64,000 nucleotides of DNA from Wohlfahrtiimonas larvae (GTDB taxonomy: Bacteria; Pseudomonadota; Gammaproteobacteria; Cardiobacteriales; Wohlfahrtiimonadaceae), in contig NZ_BAABKE010000002.1 of assembly GCF_039543665.1 (NCBI RefSeq), positions 388,247 to 452,246 of the forward strand, read 5' to 3'. Within the stretch, counting starts at the first letter, position 1. The number at the start of each line of letters is the position of its first letter. Shown here piece after piece: positions 36,488-47,184 of this stretch. The position numbers and the translations under genes are program-made. The notes under the pieces were generated by a model. That model ran no database searches. It saw only the letters and a program-made list of their open reading frames with translations, and was not told where the DNA came from.

Positions 36488-39400
36488 TATGCACCTCCTT
36501 GTACTTTCTCAATATTCACGAGGAAAGTTTTAAACTCAGGCGTTTGCGTATTTGCATCTCCCACGAATGGTGTCAACGTATTAGCAATAAAGCCTTGTTT
36601 TGTTAAACCTTCATACCCCCAATGAATAGGAATACCAATATGATAAATTGGCTTACCATTAACCATAAGTTTTTTCATACGTTTAGTTACAACAGCAACA
36701 GCCTTAATATAACCACGTTTTGAAGTCACCTTAACTTTATCACCATTGGCAATACCTTTTTCCTTCGCCAATTCTTCACTCATTTCGATGAATTGTTCAG
36801 GCTGAGCAATTGCATTTAACAATGCATGCTTTGTCCAATAATGGAAATGCTCAGTCAAACGGTATGTAGTACCTACATAAGGGAACTCATCCATATTCCC
36901 CAATTGTTCTCTGTCATTTTCAAACATACGAACAGCAGGGTTATTGAGCTGTTTTGGATACATTAAGTTAACGCCAATAGGTGATTCCATTGGTTCATAG
37001 TGCGATGGGAAAGGTCCTTCTGCCATTTTATCAATTGCAAATAAGCGACTCACACCTTCTGGATTCATAATGTATGGATTCATTGCTGTACCAGGTGGTT
37101 CATCCGCTTTGAAGTCAGGAATATCATAACCTGTCCATTTTTTACCATTCCAGAAAATTAATGCGCGCTCTTTATCCCATGCTTTACCATCACGATCTGC
37201 TGATGCACGATTATAAATAATCCGGCGGTTCAACGGCCATGCCCAAGCCCATCCCAAAGTATTTCCTAAACCCGATGGATCGCTATTATCACGATTTGCC
37301 ATTTGGTTACCCTGTTCAGTCCAAGAACCTGCATAAATCCAACAACCTGATGCCGTTGTACCATCATCCTTCAAATTAGCAAAGCTGGAAATTAATTCTC
37401 CTTTACGCTGAATAATATTGCCAGAAGCATCTTTAATATCTTCCAAAGCATAACCATTCAACTCTTTAGCCAATTCATCTGGATGAGGTTTGGATGGAAT
37501 ACGATAATCCCACGCAATATTCATGATGGGTTCAGGATTCACACCACCTTGATCTTTATATAACTTGCGCAGCTCAAACATAATACCCGACAAAATATTA
37601 ACATCCGGTTGTGCTTCACCCGGCGCATCAGCAGCTTTCCAATGCCATTGCAACCAGCGTGCTGAGTTTACAATCGAACCATCTTCTTCTGCAAAACACG
37701 TGGTGGGTAAACGATAAACTGTTGTTGCAATCTTACTTGAGTCAACATCATTAGATTCACCATAGTTTTTCCAGAATGTCGATGTTTCTGTCACCAATGG
37801 GTCCATTACCACTAAGAATTTCAACTTAGATAACGCAGAAATACTCTTATTCTTATTTGGGAATGATGCAACAGGATTGAAACCTTGACAGAAATAGCCA
37901 TTGATTTCACCTTTACTCATCATGTCAAAGACACGAAGAATATCGTACATTTTGTCCCATTTAGGCAACCAATCAAAGCCCCAATTATTTTCTTTTGTTG
38001 CATTTTTACCCCAATATGTCTTCATTAAGCTCACAAAGAATTTTGGTGTATTGCCCCAATAATTTAACTGTCCTGGACGATTCGCCTTAGGTGTCGTTTG
38101 AGTAATATATGTCTGATAATCAGTTTGCTTATCATTTGGCAAGTTTAAATAACCTGGCAAATTTGTTGATAATAGACCAATATCAGTCAAACCTTGAATA
38201 TTCGAGTGTCCACGTAATGCATTGACACCGCCACCAGGCATACCAATGTTACCCAATAATAATTGAATCATTGCCATGGTACGAATATTTTGTGCACCTA
38301 CAGTATGCTGAGTCCAGCCTAAAGCATATAAGAAAGTTGCAACTTTATTATGCTCTGCACATGTACCTAATGTTTCACACACTTTCAAGAAATCAGCCAC
38401 AGGTGTACCAGTGATAGTGCTCACTAGTTCTGGCGTATATTCCGCATAGTGTTTTTTCATTAAATTGAATACACAACGAGGGTGCTCCATTGTAGGATCT
38501 ACAACGGCATTACCATCTTCATCCAACTCATAATTCCAAGAGGATTTATCTGTGTAAGCATTTTTTTCTTCATCCCAACCAGAGAATAATCCCTCATTGA
38601 AACTAAAATCTTCACGCACAACAAAATTTGCATTGGTATAGTTTTTAACATACTCCCAATTAATTTTGCCATTTTTAACGAGCCAATTAATTACACCACC
38701 CAAGAACGCAATATCCGTACCTGAACGAATTGGTGCATAAAAATCAGCAACAGATGCTGAGCGGTTAAAACGAGGATCAACAACGATGAACTTAGCGCCA
38801 CGTCTTTGTTTTGCCTCAACAACCCAACGAAAACCAACAGGATGCGCTTCCGCGGCATTCCCACCCATTACAATAATTACATCGGCATTACGAATATCAA
38901 CCCAGTGATTCGTCATGGCGCCGCGACCAAATGATGGAGCAAGACTTGCTACCGTAGGACCATGTCAGACCCGAGCCTGATTATCTATGGCCAACATCCC
39001 CAATGATCGTACAAATTTACTTGTAATGTGCCCTGCTTCATTACTACCACCTGATGCTGCTAAAAGCCCAGTTGTTAGCCAACGATTGACGCGAGTACCT
39101 TTATCATCATGAACAACCATATTGGCATCACGATCTTCTTTGACTAGTGCTGCAATTTCTTTATAAGCTTGATCCCAGCTAATACGCTCCCATTTATCTG
39201 AATTTGGTCGACGTACTTCAGGATATTTCAAACGATTAGGACTATGTACATAATCTAATAACCCTGCACCTTTAGGACATAATGCGCCACGGCTTACTGG
39301 ATGATCTGGGTCCCCTTCAACATGAATAACGGCCTCTTTTGCATTAAATGCACCGTCACCCATACTGTACATTAACAATCCGCATCCCACTGAACAATAA

Positions 39401-39552
39401 GTACAAGTATTACGAACTTCCTTTGCACGCAATATTTTGTACTGGCGAACTTCCGCATTAGCGATACTTGGCGCCATTCCCATTAACGCTAAGCCAGTTC
39501 CCCCAACAGCTCCTGCGGACAGTTTAAAAAACTGTCGTCTAGAAACTTCCAT
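36487..39552 (-). CDS. fdnG: Formate dehydrogenase catalytic (alpha) subunit, selenoprotein
   Basis: This is one gene read through an in-frame TGA (38965-38967) at codon 196, the same position as selenocysteine in E. coli FdnG. The flanks QARV-U-HGPTVASLAPSFGRGA make this secure. The 1021-residue product has a Tat signal (SRRQFFK), a [4Fe-4S] motif CTYCSVGCGLL and the bis-MGD Mo/W cofactor domains. It oxidises formate in the periplasm. A SECIS-like hairpin follows the TGA. Calling it as two ORFs would be an error. The promoter region upstream holds long inverted repeats. Confidence 0.96.
38936..38967 (-). promoter_or_regulatory. Bacterial SECIS element of fdnG
   Basis: Eleven bases after the UGA on the minus strand, GGTAGCA pairs with TGCTCC (one bulged T) below a small GTCT-containing loop. 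Distance, shape and loop fit the SelB-binding hairpins of formate dehydrogenase mRNAs. Confidence 0.85.
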
Positions 39553-39586
39553 AAATTACCTCTTAAATTCTAATCACTTAACAACT

Positions 39587-39615
39587 GTTATCTTTAAATT
39601 AAATTTAAAGATAAC
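39587..39615. repeat. Long perfect inverted repeat upstream of fdnG
   Basis: Arms GTTATCTTTAAAT and ATTTAAAGATAAC enclose TAA. It lies 35-63 bases before the fdnG start codon, where an operator or a leader hairpin would be. No known regulator consensus was recognised. Confidence 0.75.
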
Positions 39616-39857
39616 CTAGCATTATATACTTAATGAATCTGTCTTTCTTTGAGAAAAATCACGTTCTCAGTCTTTATAACTTACCCTTTTACATCTCTAC
39701 ATGTTATCAATTAAACAATGTAATAAATCAATACAATATTGCCATGATTACATTGCTATCTGTATATTTTCCTTTGAAGATTCTGTGAAATCAAGTCACT
39801 ATCTTGCTTTATCATGATTTATTGATCACTTTGACTTTTATTGTCATTTTGATGAAA

Positions 39858-39887
39858 AATCGTAATATCTATTTTGATATTACGATT
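39858..39887. repeat. 12-bp perfect inverted repeat
   Basis: AATCGTAATATC and GATATTACGATT enclose TATTTT. On the minus strand a short T run follows the stem, so it could be a second terminator or an operator. Confidence 0.65.
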
Positions 39888-39942
39888 AATTATCAATAAC
39901 TTATTGTTAATTAATAGATTAATTAAAAGCATATAAAGAAAT

Positions 39943-39973
39943 CCCCTTAAAGTAAGGGTATTTCTTTAAGGGG
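39943..39973 (-). terminator. Probable terminator after the sulfatase gene
   Basis: CCCCTTAAAG and CTTTAAGGGG form a 10-bp stem 39 bases past the stop, followed on the minus strand by the T-rich sequence ATTTCTTTATATG. Confidence 0.7.
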
Positions 39974-40011
39974 AATACATATTTTCATCTATCAAAAATT
40001 GATCACTATAG

Positions 40012-41676
40012 CTATTTCATACTTGCATCTGCAGCCTTAAGTGTATTATATATGTAATATTTATAACTATTTACCAGCTCCTGATTCTCACAATCTTCAA
40101 GCTTACCTTCACATAAATAACGCATTTTAATATTGGCATCATAATATGGCGATACATTGGCATGAATACGCTCTAAAATGATACCACTTAAAAAATTGAT
40201 ATCTGTCAATGAGCCACGAATAGGGATCTCTTTACCTTCAAAATTATCCTTCATGAAAAACTGAGTCACAGTCCAAGGATTAATGAATAAATTATCTTTT
40301 AAAACCTTACCAAATAAAGAAGGTTGATGATCACCAAAATATAAAAATAATGTAGGTTCCTGACGATTTAAAACCTTATAAGCAAAATGATCTGTGGCAT
40401 CATTTAATAACTCTTGCCTAGATAGATAATCATTCAATCTACGTGCTAATTTTTCATTTTCAAAATATGGAGCTAAATTCATTGCATCTTCTACTGTATC
40501 ATCATAAGGGCCATGCTCATTCATTGATAATACAAAAACCGCAACAGGTTTATCAGTATATTTTTCTAAGATTTGAGAGACATATTCTAGCATTTCATGA
40601 CTAGATATTTTCCATAAATTTTCATTGATGGGCGCATCATATCCCAAATCTTGAGGCTGTAGAATTAAATCAATGCCAAAATGAGTATAAGCATTAGAGG
40701 TATTATAATTATTTTTAGTCATTGGTGTTAAAAGGACCGTATAGTACCCATTATTTTTCAGCTCTTTATAAAAACTATAATTGATATGAGGGGCCACCGT
40801 ATAAAATACAGAATATTTACGATGACTAAAGTCATTTGTACTTAAACCTGTTGCAAATGAGAATTCTGATAACCACGTTCCACCACCTGAAGTTTGTAAT
40901 CGTAGTGGACCATAAGCACTGACAAACTCAGCCTCAGGATTAAACATAGAAAGCTTTGGTAATTTTTTTTCATCTAACAAGAAATAATCTCGATCACTAG
41001 TTGATTCTTGTAAAAATACAACAATATCAGGCTTAATAGTTTCCATTGGCTCCAATTGAATTTTAGATGCTTCTTGCAAAAACAACTCATCACTACCAGA
41101 AAAAACAGGAGACTCATACTGAGCACCACCCAATGACATCCAAATATTTACCAATACACCCTTTCCACTCGGCAACTGCAATTGCCATTCACGAATACTA
41201 TCTTGCGCCAAAGTAATTTGATAAGTTGAAAAACCTATAAATAGGCTAATCAATATCGAACAACACCTGACTCTCCCACTTGTTTTCCAATCTTTTCTAT
41301 AAATATAAAATGTTGCAATAATAATGATCGATAACACTACAATGACCACATACATTTCCCAATATTGATTTAATGTATCAAAATTATTGTCATCTAAAGC
41401 CACTAAAAAGTCAGAAAAGAATAAACGACTTTTAAAATAATAAATTTTTGCTGTATTCATTAATTGCAACAACAATAAAATAAAGATTGTAACGAGGATA
41501 CTCTGCTTGACTCGCCCTGAAAGACCTAACCATAAAGCAAAAATTGAAATAGCCGTAAAAAAACCCACTAAACCAAATAAGGATAAAGAGGGTTCATATA
41601 ATGCGATGCCTATTCCAATCAGTAATAATAAACTAAAATAAATCACTCGAATAATTTGAGTCGGGTATGTTTTCAT
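40012..41676 (-). CDS. Inner-membrane sulfatase/phosphoglycerol-transferase family protein
   Basis: Five N-terminal transmembrane helices (about 1-165) precede a periplasmic alkaline-phosphatase-fold domain with DIVVFLQESTSDRDYF (first metal site, candidate Thr/Ser nucleophile), LSMNEHGPYDD and LYFGDHQPSLFG. This is the layout of LTA synthase/OpgB/EptA-like transferases that move phosphoglycerol or phosphoethanolamine onto envelope glycans. The substrate is unknown. The 554-residue gene closes a six-gene minus-strand run and is followed by a probable terminator. Confidence 0.85.
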   Translation of the reverse strand: MKTYPTQIIRVIYFSLLLLIGIGIALYEPSLSLFGLVGFFTAISIFALWLGLSGRVKQSILVTIFILLLLQLMNTAKIYYFKSRLFFSDFLVALDDNNFDTLNQYWEMYVVIVVLSIIIIATFYIYRKDWKTSGRVRCCSILISLFIGFSTYQITLAQDSIREWQLQLPSGKGVLVNIWMSLGGAQYESPVFSGSDELFLQEASKIQLEPMETIKPDIVVFLQESTSDRDYFLLDEKKLPKLSMFNPEAEFVSAYGPLRLQTSGGGTWLSEFSFATGLSTNDFSHRKYSVFYTVAPHINYSFYKELKNNGYYTVLLTPMTKNNYNTSNAYTHFGIDLILQPQDLGYDAPINENLWKISSHEMLEYVSQILEKYTDKPVAVFVLSMNEHGPYDDTVEDAMNLAPYFENEKLARRLNDYLSRQELLNDATDHFAYKVLNRQEPTLFLYFGDHQPSLFGKVLKDNLFINPWTVTQFFMKDNFEGKEIPIRGSLTDINFLSGIILERIHANVSPYYDANIKMRYLCEGKLEDCENQELVNSYKYYIYNTLKAADASMK

Positions 41677-41698
41677 ATAAGTATCGATACTGTGCTAA

Positions 41699-41923
41699 TT
41701 AATAGTGTGGTGGGCGTTCATTCGTCAAGGAAATTTGAGACTCTTCAGCTTGTACTGCAATTTTAGTTGAGAGTTTAAGTAATTCTGTTTTAAGATCTTC
41801 CATTTGTTTTTGTTGATCTATTAAACATTGATTGAGAGTTTCTATTGTTAATTCATGAAACGCCTCTCTTTGCTCTAACTCATCTACTCGAGCTTTTAAC
41901 AAAATCAATTCATCGATTGACAT
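41699..41923 (-). CDS. slyX: SlyX family protein
   Basis: This 74-residue, almost entirely coiled-coil protein has the characteristic PPHY terminus of SlyX. Function is unknown. AAGGA precedes the ATG. It overlaps the end of the transglutaminase gene by 14 bases and lies 22 bases before the sulfatase. Confidence 0.87.
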   Translation of the reverse strand: MSIDELILLKARVDELEQREAFHELTIETLNQCLIDQQKQMEDLKTELLKLSTKIAVQAEESQISLTNERPPHY

Positions 41924-43964
41924 TTTTTTCCTTTAATAATTTTTGCACTGCATACATTGAATATTTGACATCTTTCAAAGAGCATTCATTTAAATTTGGC
42001 TGATACCAATAACATACTAATACTTGCGCCATATTCTGCACTTTTTCTTGATCTTTTGCTGATAAATATTTCATCAAACTCTCTGACAATTCTATTGGTG
42101 CAATACTTTTTGGCAAATTTAGCCCATAAGCTTTATTCGCTAAATGAACCATCCTAAAATACTCATCCCCGATATTAAAAAATAATCTTTGCCAAGGTTT
42201 GAAAAAAATAATCACTTGTACCAAAACAAACGAAAATATCAGGCTAAGAGAGATTTTTATCAATGTAAAAACACTCACAAAATCTATCTTAAATAATTCT
42301 TTCAACAAAGATTGCTGAGATTCACTCTGATAATTTAAAATCATTTTTGTCCAACTATAGTCAATTCTATCCTTCAGAGCTGAAAATGATGATGATAAAC
42401 GGTCCCATGTTGAAATATTATTCATTCCTGTCAATTCACCAATTAACTCATCAATCCCCAAATCAATACGATCAGGAGAAACTGCCATTGTTGGATCTAC
42501 TCTAATCCACCCCTCTTTCTCATCCCAATATTCCACCCAAGCATGTGCATCTTTACCTCTAACCTCGACTAAATTACGGTCGCGATTAATAGCACCTCCC
42601 AAATAGCCAATCACAATACGGCTAGGTATATTTGCTTTACGCAACATAAAAGCTGTAGCACTGGCATAATGCTCACAAAATCCTAATTTAGTATCAAACA
42701 TGAATTGATCAATACTATTTTCCTGCTGTAATACCCCTGGTTGCAAAGTATATTGAAAACCATCTTGCTTAAAATATTGTAAAAGACGGGTCACAAAGAG
42801 TGCTTTAGAAGGATTATCTATAAGCATCTCTTCCACTAATGCTTGTGTTTTAGGATTATTATTGGAATATTGTAAAAACATCTGCATATTATCATAATTG
42901 GCTATGCCAATATTTCGACTCAATAATTGCACATTAGGTAAATATGTTGCTGAATATTGAATCTTCTTTTCAATAGGCTGGTTATATTCAAAGCGGAAGT
43001 CACTATAAGAAACAATAGAATTACGTTGCAGACTTGAGTTACTATCCATCACAGATACATCCAATGTTGCTAAATATTTCTGGTGACTAGGATCAAAAAT
43101 TACACTATATCTCTGTTCACCTATCCTATTTTTAACTTTATACCTAGGCTGTGAAAGTATTTCTGATGATTGAGTCTGCTGCCAAGCCCGCCCATCAAAA
43201 TAATCCAAAGTTAAGCTACGCCAATATAAATTTTGAGGTTTAGGAATAAAACTAGAAAACTCAGCCCATAAAATATGAGTTTCACTATTTGCCAACTCAG
43301 CAATACTACCAGGCTCCATTCTATTAGAAACACCTGTTTGAGCCTGCATATGATTTTCATTATTTTTATTCATATTAGGCAACATAGATGGAAATCTTGG
43401 AAAAATAATGAATAAAATTGCCATAAGCGGTAATGACAATCCCATAATTTTTATAGCATTCCACAGTAAAATTTTTTTAGAATAAAAGCTATAACCTAAC
43501 TGCTGCAAACCTATCATTGCAGCCACCAATGTTGTTAAAGTAATGAGTGAAAAAATAAAAAGATAAGCTGAATTTTCAAATAAATATGTAGAAGTTAATG
43601 CAATTAATCCGATACATCCTAAAATATAGCCATCTCGTACAGTTTTGGCCTCAACAAATTTCAACCCATAAATTGCCATAAAAAGAATTGTGCAGCCTTC
43701 TGTATTAAGAAAATTACCTTTTGTTACAAACAACATACAGAGGATTGCTGCAATAATAATAAATTTCACAACACCATTTGGGTAATTGATTTTCATTCTA
43801 AAAATTTGAATACGCCATACCAAACAAATGGCAAAAATCACAGCAACCCAAATCGGTAAAAAAATAAATAGTTGAGGAATAATCGTTAAGATAAAAGCTA
43901 TGCTAAACCATAAAATACTACCTCGTGTTAAATCTCTCTGTGAAATATTCTGCACTCTAGTCAT
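41910..43964 (-). CDS. TgpA-like membrane transglutaminase-fold protein
   Basis: The 684-residue protein has about six N-terminal transmembrane helices, a periplasmic DUF3488 region and a transglutaminase core. The catalytic residues are visible: Cys in GFCEHYASATAFML, His in GKDAHAWVEYWD and Asp in GWIRVDPT. One more transmembrane helix precedes a C-terminal DUF4129-like tail. It is typically encoded with a DUF58 protein and a MoxR ATPase, exactly as here. The Pseudomonas homologue TgpA is essential; the substrate is not known. Confidence 0.9.
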   Translation of the reverse strand: MTRVQNISQRDLTRGSILWFSIAFILTIIPQLFIFLPIWVAVIFAICLVWRIQIFRMKINYPNGVVKFIIIAAILCMLFVTKGNFLNTEGCTILFMAIYGLKFVEAKTVRDGYILGCIGLIALTSTYLFENSAYLFIFSLITLTTLVAAMIGLQQLGYSFYSKKILLWNAIKIMGLSLPLMAILFIIFPRFPSMLPNMNKNNENHMQAQTGVSNRMEPGSIAELANSETHILWAEFSSFIPKPQNLYWRSLTLDYFDGRAWQQTQSSEILSQPRYKVKNRIGEQRYSVIFDPSHQKYLATLDVSVMDSNSSLQRNSIVSYSDFRFEYNQPIEKKIQYSATYLPNVQLLSRNIGIANYDNMQMFLQYSNNNPKTQALVEEMLIDNPSKALFVTRLLQYFKQDGFQYTLQPGVLQQENSIDQFMFDTKLGFCEHYASATAFMLRKANIPSRIVIGYLGGAINRDRNLVEVRGKDAHAWVEYWDEKEGWIRVDPTMAVSPDRIDLGIDELIGELTGMNNISTWDRLSSSFSALKDRIDYSWTKMILNYQSESQQSLLKELFKIDFVSVFTLIKISLSLIFSFVLVQVIIFFKPWQRLFFNIGDEYFRMVHLANKAYGLNLPKSIAPIELSESLMKYLSAKDQEKVQNMAQVLVCYWYQPNLNECSLKDVKYSMYAVQKLLKEKNVNR

Positions 43965-44916
43965 TTAAAGTCCTATATAAGGCTAAAGCTTCTAAACACT
44001 TTTTGGTATGAATATCGCTTGAGTTTGGCTCAATTTTTATATCATTGCCCAAGATAATGCCAAATCGTTGGTTATTTTTTGAAAATTCTAATACCCAATA
44101 ACACATTTGAGATAAACGCGTCTCCAGATTTCCTGTGAAATCTTGTTCACTTAACCAAATTTCTTTGGATGCTTGCTCTGTAAAAGTTTTAACTAATAAT
44201 CCATGGCCTTTAGCATAAGCTTTCCAATCAATGCGAGAAACTGCATCACCTAACTCATAGTTTTTTAACTCATCAAAATTATCAACGCCCCGATTTTTAG
44301 ACACACCGCTATCTAAATAATCACTATCCTCCAAATCCACAGAGCTATAATATTGTAATTCTGAAGCTAACGGCCTTGGATAACATAATGTTGTTTGATC
44401 TAAATCTACATAACTCCAAGCCCGAAAAATACCTAAAGGGTATGTTGTTTCTACTATAAAACGAGGTAAACGCACTCGACCTCTCTGGGTTTCAGAAACA
44501 AAAAGATATGTAGTGCTACTCGCTTTAGCTTGGCAATCTACAAAATTATTAGAATATTTAGAAGAAAGCCATAAACTATGATGAGCTCTGCCTAAGCTTT
44601 CAATTGTAATATTAAATGTCGCTTCATCTGAAGCAAAAATTGGTTCACTGCCTGCATTGCGTAGACGAAGCCCATCCAAATTCCGCCAAGTTAAAATCAT
44701 GGTAGAAACAAAAATAGAAACCAACCAAAACAGCATGATATAGACCAATGAATTTTCAAAGTTCATTGCCATTATGAACAATACAAAGCACATACCTATA
44801 TAGATAAATCCAAATTTTGTTGGAAAAATAAAGATCTGTTTTCTATTCAGTGTTACTTGACTATTTCTAGGGATGCGCTGATTAATTCTCTCTTTAAAAG
44901 ATTTAAAATTAAACAT
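43957..44916 (-). CDS. DUF58 domain protein
   Basis: This 319-residue protein has two N-terminal transmembrane helices, a beta-rich middle and the DUF58 core motif DNFDELKNYELGDAVSRIDWKAYAK split around residues 210-235. It is the usual partner of MoxR-type AAA ATPases. It overlaps the following transglutaminase gene by eight bases and starts seven bases after the MoxR stop, so the three are coupled. Confidence 0.9.
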   Translation of the reverse strand: MFNFKSFKERINQRIPRNSQVTLNRKQIFIFPTKFGFIYIGMCFVLFIMAMNFENSLVYIMLFWLVSIFVSTMILTWRNLDGLRLRNAGSEPIFASDEATFNITIESLGRAHHSLWLSSKYSNNFVDCQAKASSTTYLFVSETQRGRVRLPRFIVETTYPLGIFRAWSYVDLDQTTLCYPRPLASELQYYSSVDLEDSDYLDSGVSKNRGVDNFDELKNYELGDAVSRIDWKAYAKGHGLLVKTFTEQASKEIWLSEQDFTGNLETRLSQMCYWVLEFSKNNQRFGIILGNDIKIEPNSSDIHTKKCLEALALYRTLND

Positions 44917-44923
44917 AAGTGTA

Positions 44924-45844
44924 CTATTGAATTGCTGGAACGTTTTGTAATAACCAATAAACCAAATCTCGACTATGATTGGCTTGCTGCCCCATTTGAC
45001 GTAAACGATGCTCTAACACATTGGGCAAAACTGCTTTTATATCTTCAGGAATAATATAATCACGCCCTGAAATAAAAGCATATGCCTTAGCACCTTTTAA
45101 TAACGCTAAACTACCCCTTGGTGAAATACCCACCGTAAATTTCTCTTCTGAACGTGTTGCTTCTACAATACGAAGAATATATGTCAATAAAGCATCTGAA
45201 GCATGAACTTTATCGACCATTTTTTGCATTAAAGTTAATTCCTCTTTTGTGAGCATTGCTGGTAAATTAATAATTTTATCGCGATTAGTTTCTCCTTTTA
45301 AAATTTTTAGTTCCGCATCGACAGAAGGATAACCTAAAGAAACTGACATCAAAAAGCGATCCATCTGAGAATCAGGTAATGGATAAGTTCCACTACCTGA
45401 TGTATTGGGATTTTGTGTTGCAATCACAAAAAAGTGCTCCGGCAGACGATAAGTCTTCCGCCCAATAGAAACTTGTCGCTCTTCCATTGCCTCTAATAAC
45501 GCACTTTGGCTTTTCGGAGTTGTACGATTGATTTCATCTGCCAATAATATTTCTGTAAAAATTGGGCCATGATGCAATAGAAATTTTTTACTCTCCGCAT
45601 CAAAAATCTCACCACCAATAATATCACCGGGTAATAAATCTGATGTAAATTGAATACGTTGATAAGATAAACCTAGCACTTTGGCTAAACTATGTGCCAA
45701 TGTCGTTTTCCCCATACCAGGAAGATCTTCCAACAATAAATGTCCCTTGGCCAATAAACAAGCTAAACTTAGAGCGACTTGTTCTTCTTTCCCCAAAAGA
45801 ACATTATTCAACACTGCCTTAATTTTTAGTATTTTATTATGCAT
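44924..45844 (-). CDS. MoxR-family AAA+ ATPase
   Basis: The 306-residue ATPase shows Walker A DLPGMGKTTLA (about 38-48), Walker B LLADEINRTTPKSQSALLEAMEE, sensor 1 FFVIATQNP and sensor 2 GISPRGSLALL. MoxR proteins act as chaperones for their operon partners, here DUF58 and TgpA-like proteins. It begins 14 bases after the NlpE-like gene. Confidence 0.92.
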   Translation of the reverse strand: MHNKILKIKAVLNNVLLGKEEQVALSLACLLAKGHLLLEDLPGMGKTTLAHSLAKVLGLSYQRIQFTSDLLPGDIIGGEIFDAESKKFLLHHGPIFTEILLADEINRTTPKSQSALLEAMEERQVSIGRKTYRLPEHFFVIATQNPNTSGSGTYPLPDSQMDRFLMSVSLGYPSVDAELKILKGETNRDKIINLPAMLTKEELTLMQKMVDKVHASDALLTYILRIVEATRSEEKFTVGISPRGSLALLKGAKAYAFISGRDYIIPEDIKAVLPNVLEHRLRQMGQQANHSRDLVYWLLQNVPAIQ

Positions 45845-45858
45845 ATTATTTTTATAAA

Positions 45859-46308
45859 TTATATCTGACGAATTGCTTTCTTAAATTTTGGTTCAATCGT
45901 AATTTCTGAGTAACTTGTAATTGGTTGCGATAATAAAACAACTTCATTTTCAGCCACAAAGAAATGCATATTGCGTGCATTTAAGAGGCGAATAATTGGT
46001 GCCTTCTTATCCCATGTATATTTACCTTGAAACACGACAGGCTGACCCACAGGCCCACCATTTTTAACATTTTGCTCCATATAACGATATTGTCCGTATT
46101 GATTTAATTGTAATCTTGCCATCGTATAGTCACAATCCGTACAAGGAATTTTAGCATTATAAGTCCCCACGTAATCTAAACTATTCTGTGCAATATCACT
46201 TGCAGTACTTGTAACAATAGGTTTTGCAGGTTCTTTTTTAGACTCTATTCCCACACAACCAACTAATACTAAAGGCATCATGACAGCTGCAATTAACGTG
46301 ATTTTCAT
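45859..46308 (-). CDS. NlpE-like copper-resistance/stress-sensing lipoprotein
   Basis: A lipobox LVGC (Cys18) gives an outer-membrane or envelope lipoprotein of 149 residues. The mature part has the NlpE N-domain pattern YVGTYNAKIPCTDCDYTMARL, including the CTDC pair. It lacks the C-terminal domain of E. coli NlpE. GGAG selects ATG 46308 over the upstream ATG at 46332. It heads the moxR-DUF58-tgpA run and is divergent from cmoM. Confidence 0.85.
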   Translation of the reverse strand: MKITLIAAVMMPLVLVGCVGIESKKEPAKPIVTSTASDIAQNSLDYVGTYNAKIPCTDCDYTMARLQLNQYGQYRYMEQNVKNGGPVGQPVVFQGKYTWDKKAPIIRLLNARNMHFFVAENEVVLLSQPITSYSEITIEPKFKKAIRQI

Positions 46309-46425
46309 ATATTCTCCAAAATTTATTATCAAATACCTATATGATAGTATTGTATCTCAAATTATTAGATAATTGACATTATTTGACACTCTCATCTATG
46401 ATCTCTATTTTTTAAGTAAACATTT

Positions 46426-47184
46426 ATGAATTCCACTCGGTTTAATGCTCTAAGCAGCCATTTTCAAGATAAAATTTATGCTTCATTTAAAGGTAAACTG
46501 CGCCTTGCTATTTTGAAACGAGATTTTGAAAATTTCAAACTTATCCAATCAGGCAGCAAGACTTTAGACATTGGTGCAGGGCAAGGTCAATTTTCAAGTT
46601 TTTTAGCTAGCCAAGAACATTCTATGACTTTATTAGAATCATCTGAAAACATGCTAAATCTAGCCAAGGAGAGATTTACCCAACATGATTACAATGGCAC
46701 CTTCATACATGATGAATTACAAAATATTCCAAGAATCATTGATGAGAAATATGATCTTGTAACAGCGCATGCAGTGATCGAATGGCTAGAAAATCCTGAA
46801 GATATTATTCCGATTTTAAAACATGTGACGCATTCTAACTCTACAATTTCATTGTTATTTTATAATCTCAATGGATTAATTTATCATAATTTAATTCGTG
46901 GTAATTATCGCTATATACAGAAAAATAATTTCCGAGGTGAAGCAGGTGGATTAACACCTATTTCCCCCATTAATCCTGAATATTTAGAAAAAGCCTTAAG
47001 AGATAATGGTTTTAAAATCATTCATCAAAGTGGGATTCGCACCTATTATGATTATATGACGAAAGAAAATAAGCAAAAGATTACAGAGGAAGAGCACATT
47101 GAAATGGAAATGCAATGCTCTACTCAACCACAATTCATCCCCAATGCCCGTTATTTACACTGGTTAATTAAGCCATCATCATGA
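46426..47184 (+). CDS. cmoM: tRNA 5-carboxymethoxyuridine methyltransferase
   Basis: CmoM methylates cmo5U at wobble position 34. The 252-residue protein has the SAM motif LDIGAGQGQF near residue 48 and the family-typical stretches LVTAHAVIEWLENPE, LLFYNLNGLIYHNLIRGN and TPISPINPEYLEKALRDNG. The start has no strong ribosome-binding site. It overlaps mutY by four bases (ATGA). Confidence 0.9.
   Translation: MNSTRFNALSSHFQDKIYASFKGKLRLAILKRDFENFKLIQSGSKTLDIGAGQGQFSSFLASQEHSMTLLESSENMLNLAKERFTQHDYNGTFIHDELQNIPRIIDEKYDLVTAHAVIEWLENPEDIIPILKHVTHSNSTISLLFYNLNGLIYHNLIRGNYRYIQKNNFRGEAGGLTPISPINPEYLEKALRDNGFKIIHQSGIRTYYDYMTKENKQKITEEEHIEMEMQCSTQPQFIPNARYLHWLIKPSS

Larger units (their letters stand above)
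39553..40011. other. Gene-free stretch with three long inverted repeats
   Basis: No coding frame is convincing in these 459 bases. They hold a 13-bp repeat with a 3-base centre at 39587-39615, close to the fdnG start; a 12-bp repeat at 39858-39887; and a 10-bp repeat at 39943-39973. The last is probably the terminator of the sulfatase gene. The fdnG promoter must lie here, but I could not place -35/-10 boxes with confidence. Confidence 0.7.

Noticed and set aside
39820..40010. FNR box upstream of fdnG
   Set aside because: Only ATCAA-N3-TTGAT and isolated TTGAT half sites are present; the required TTGAT-N4-ATCAA arrangement is not, and the candidate lies next to the sulfatase stop.
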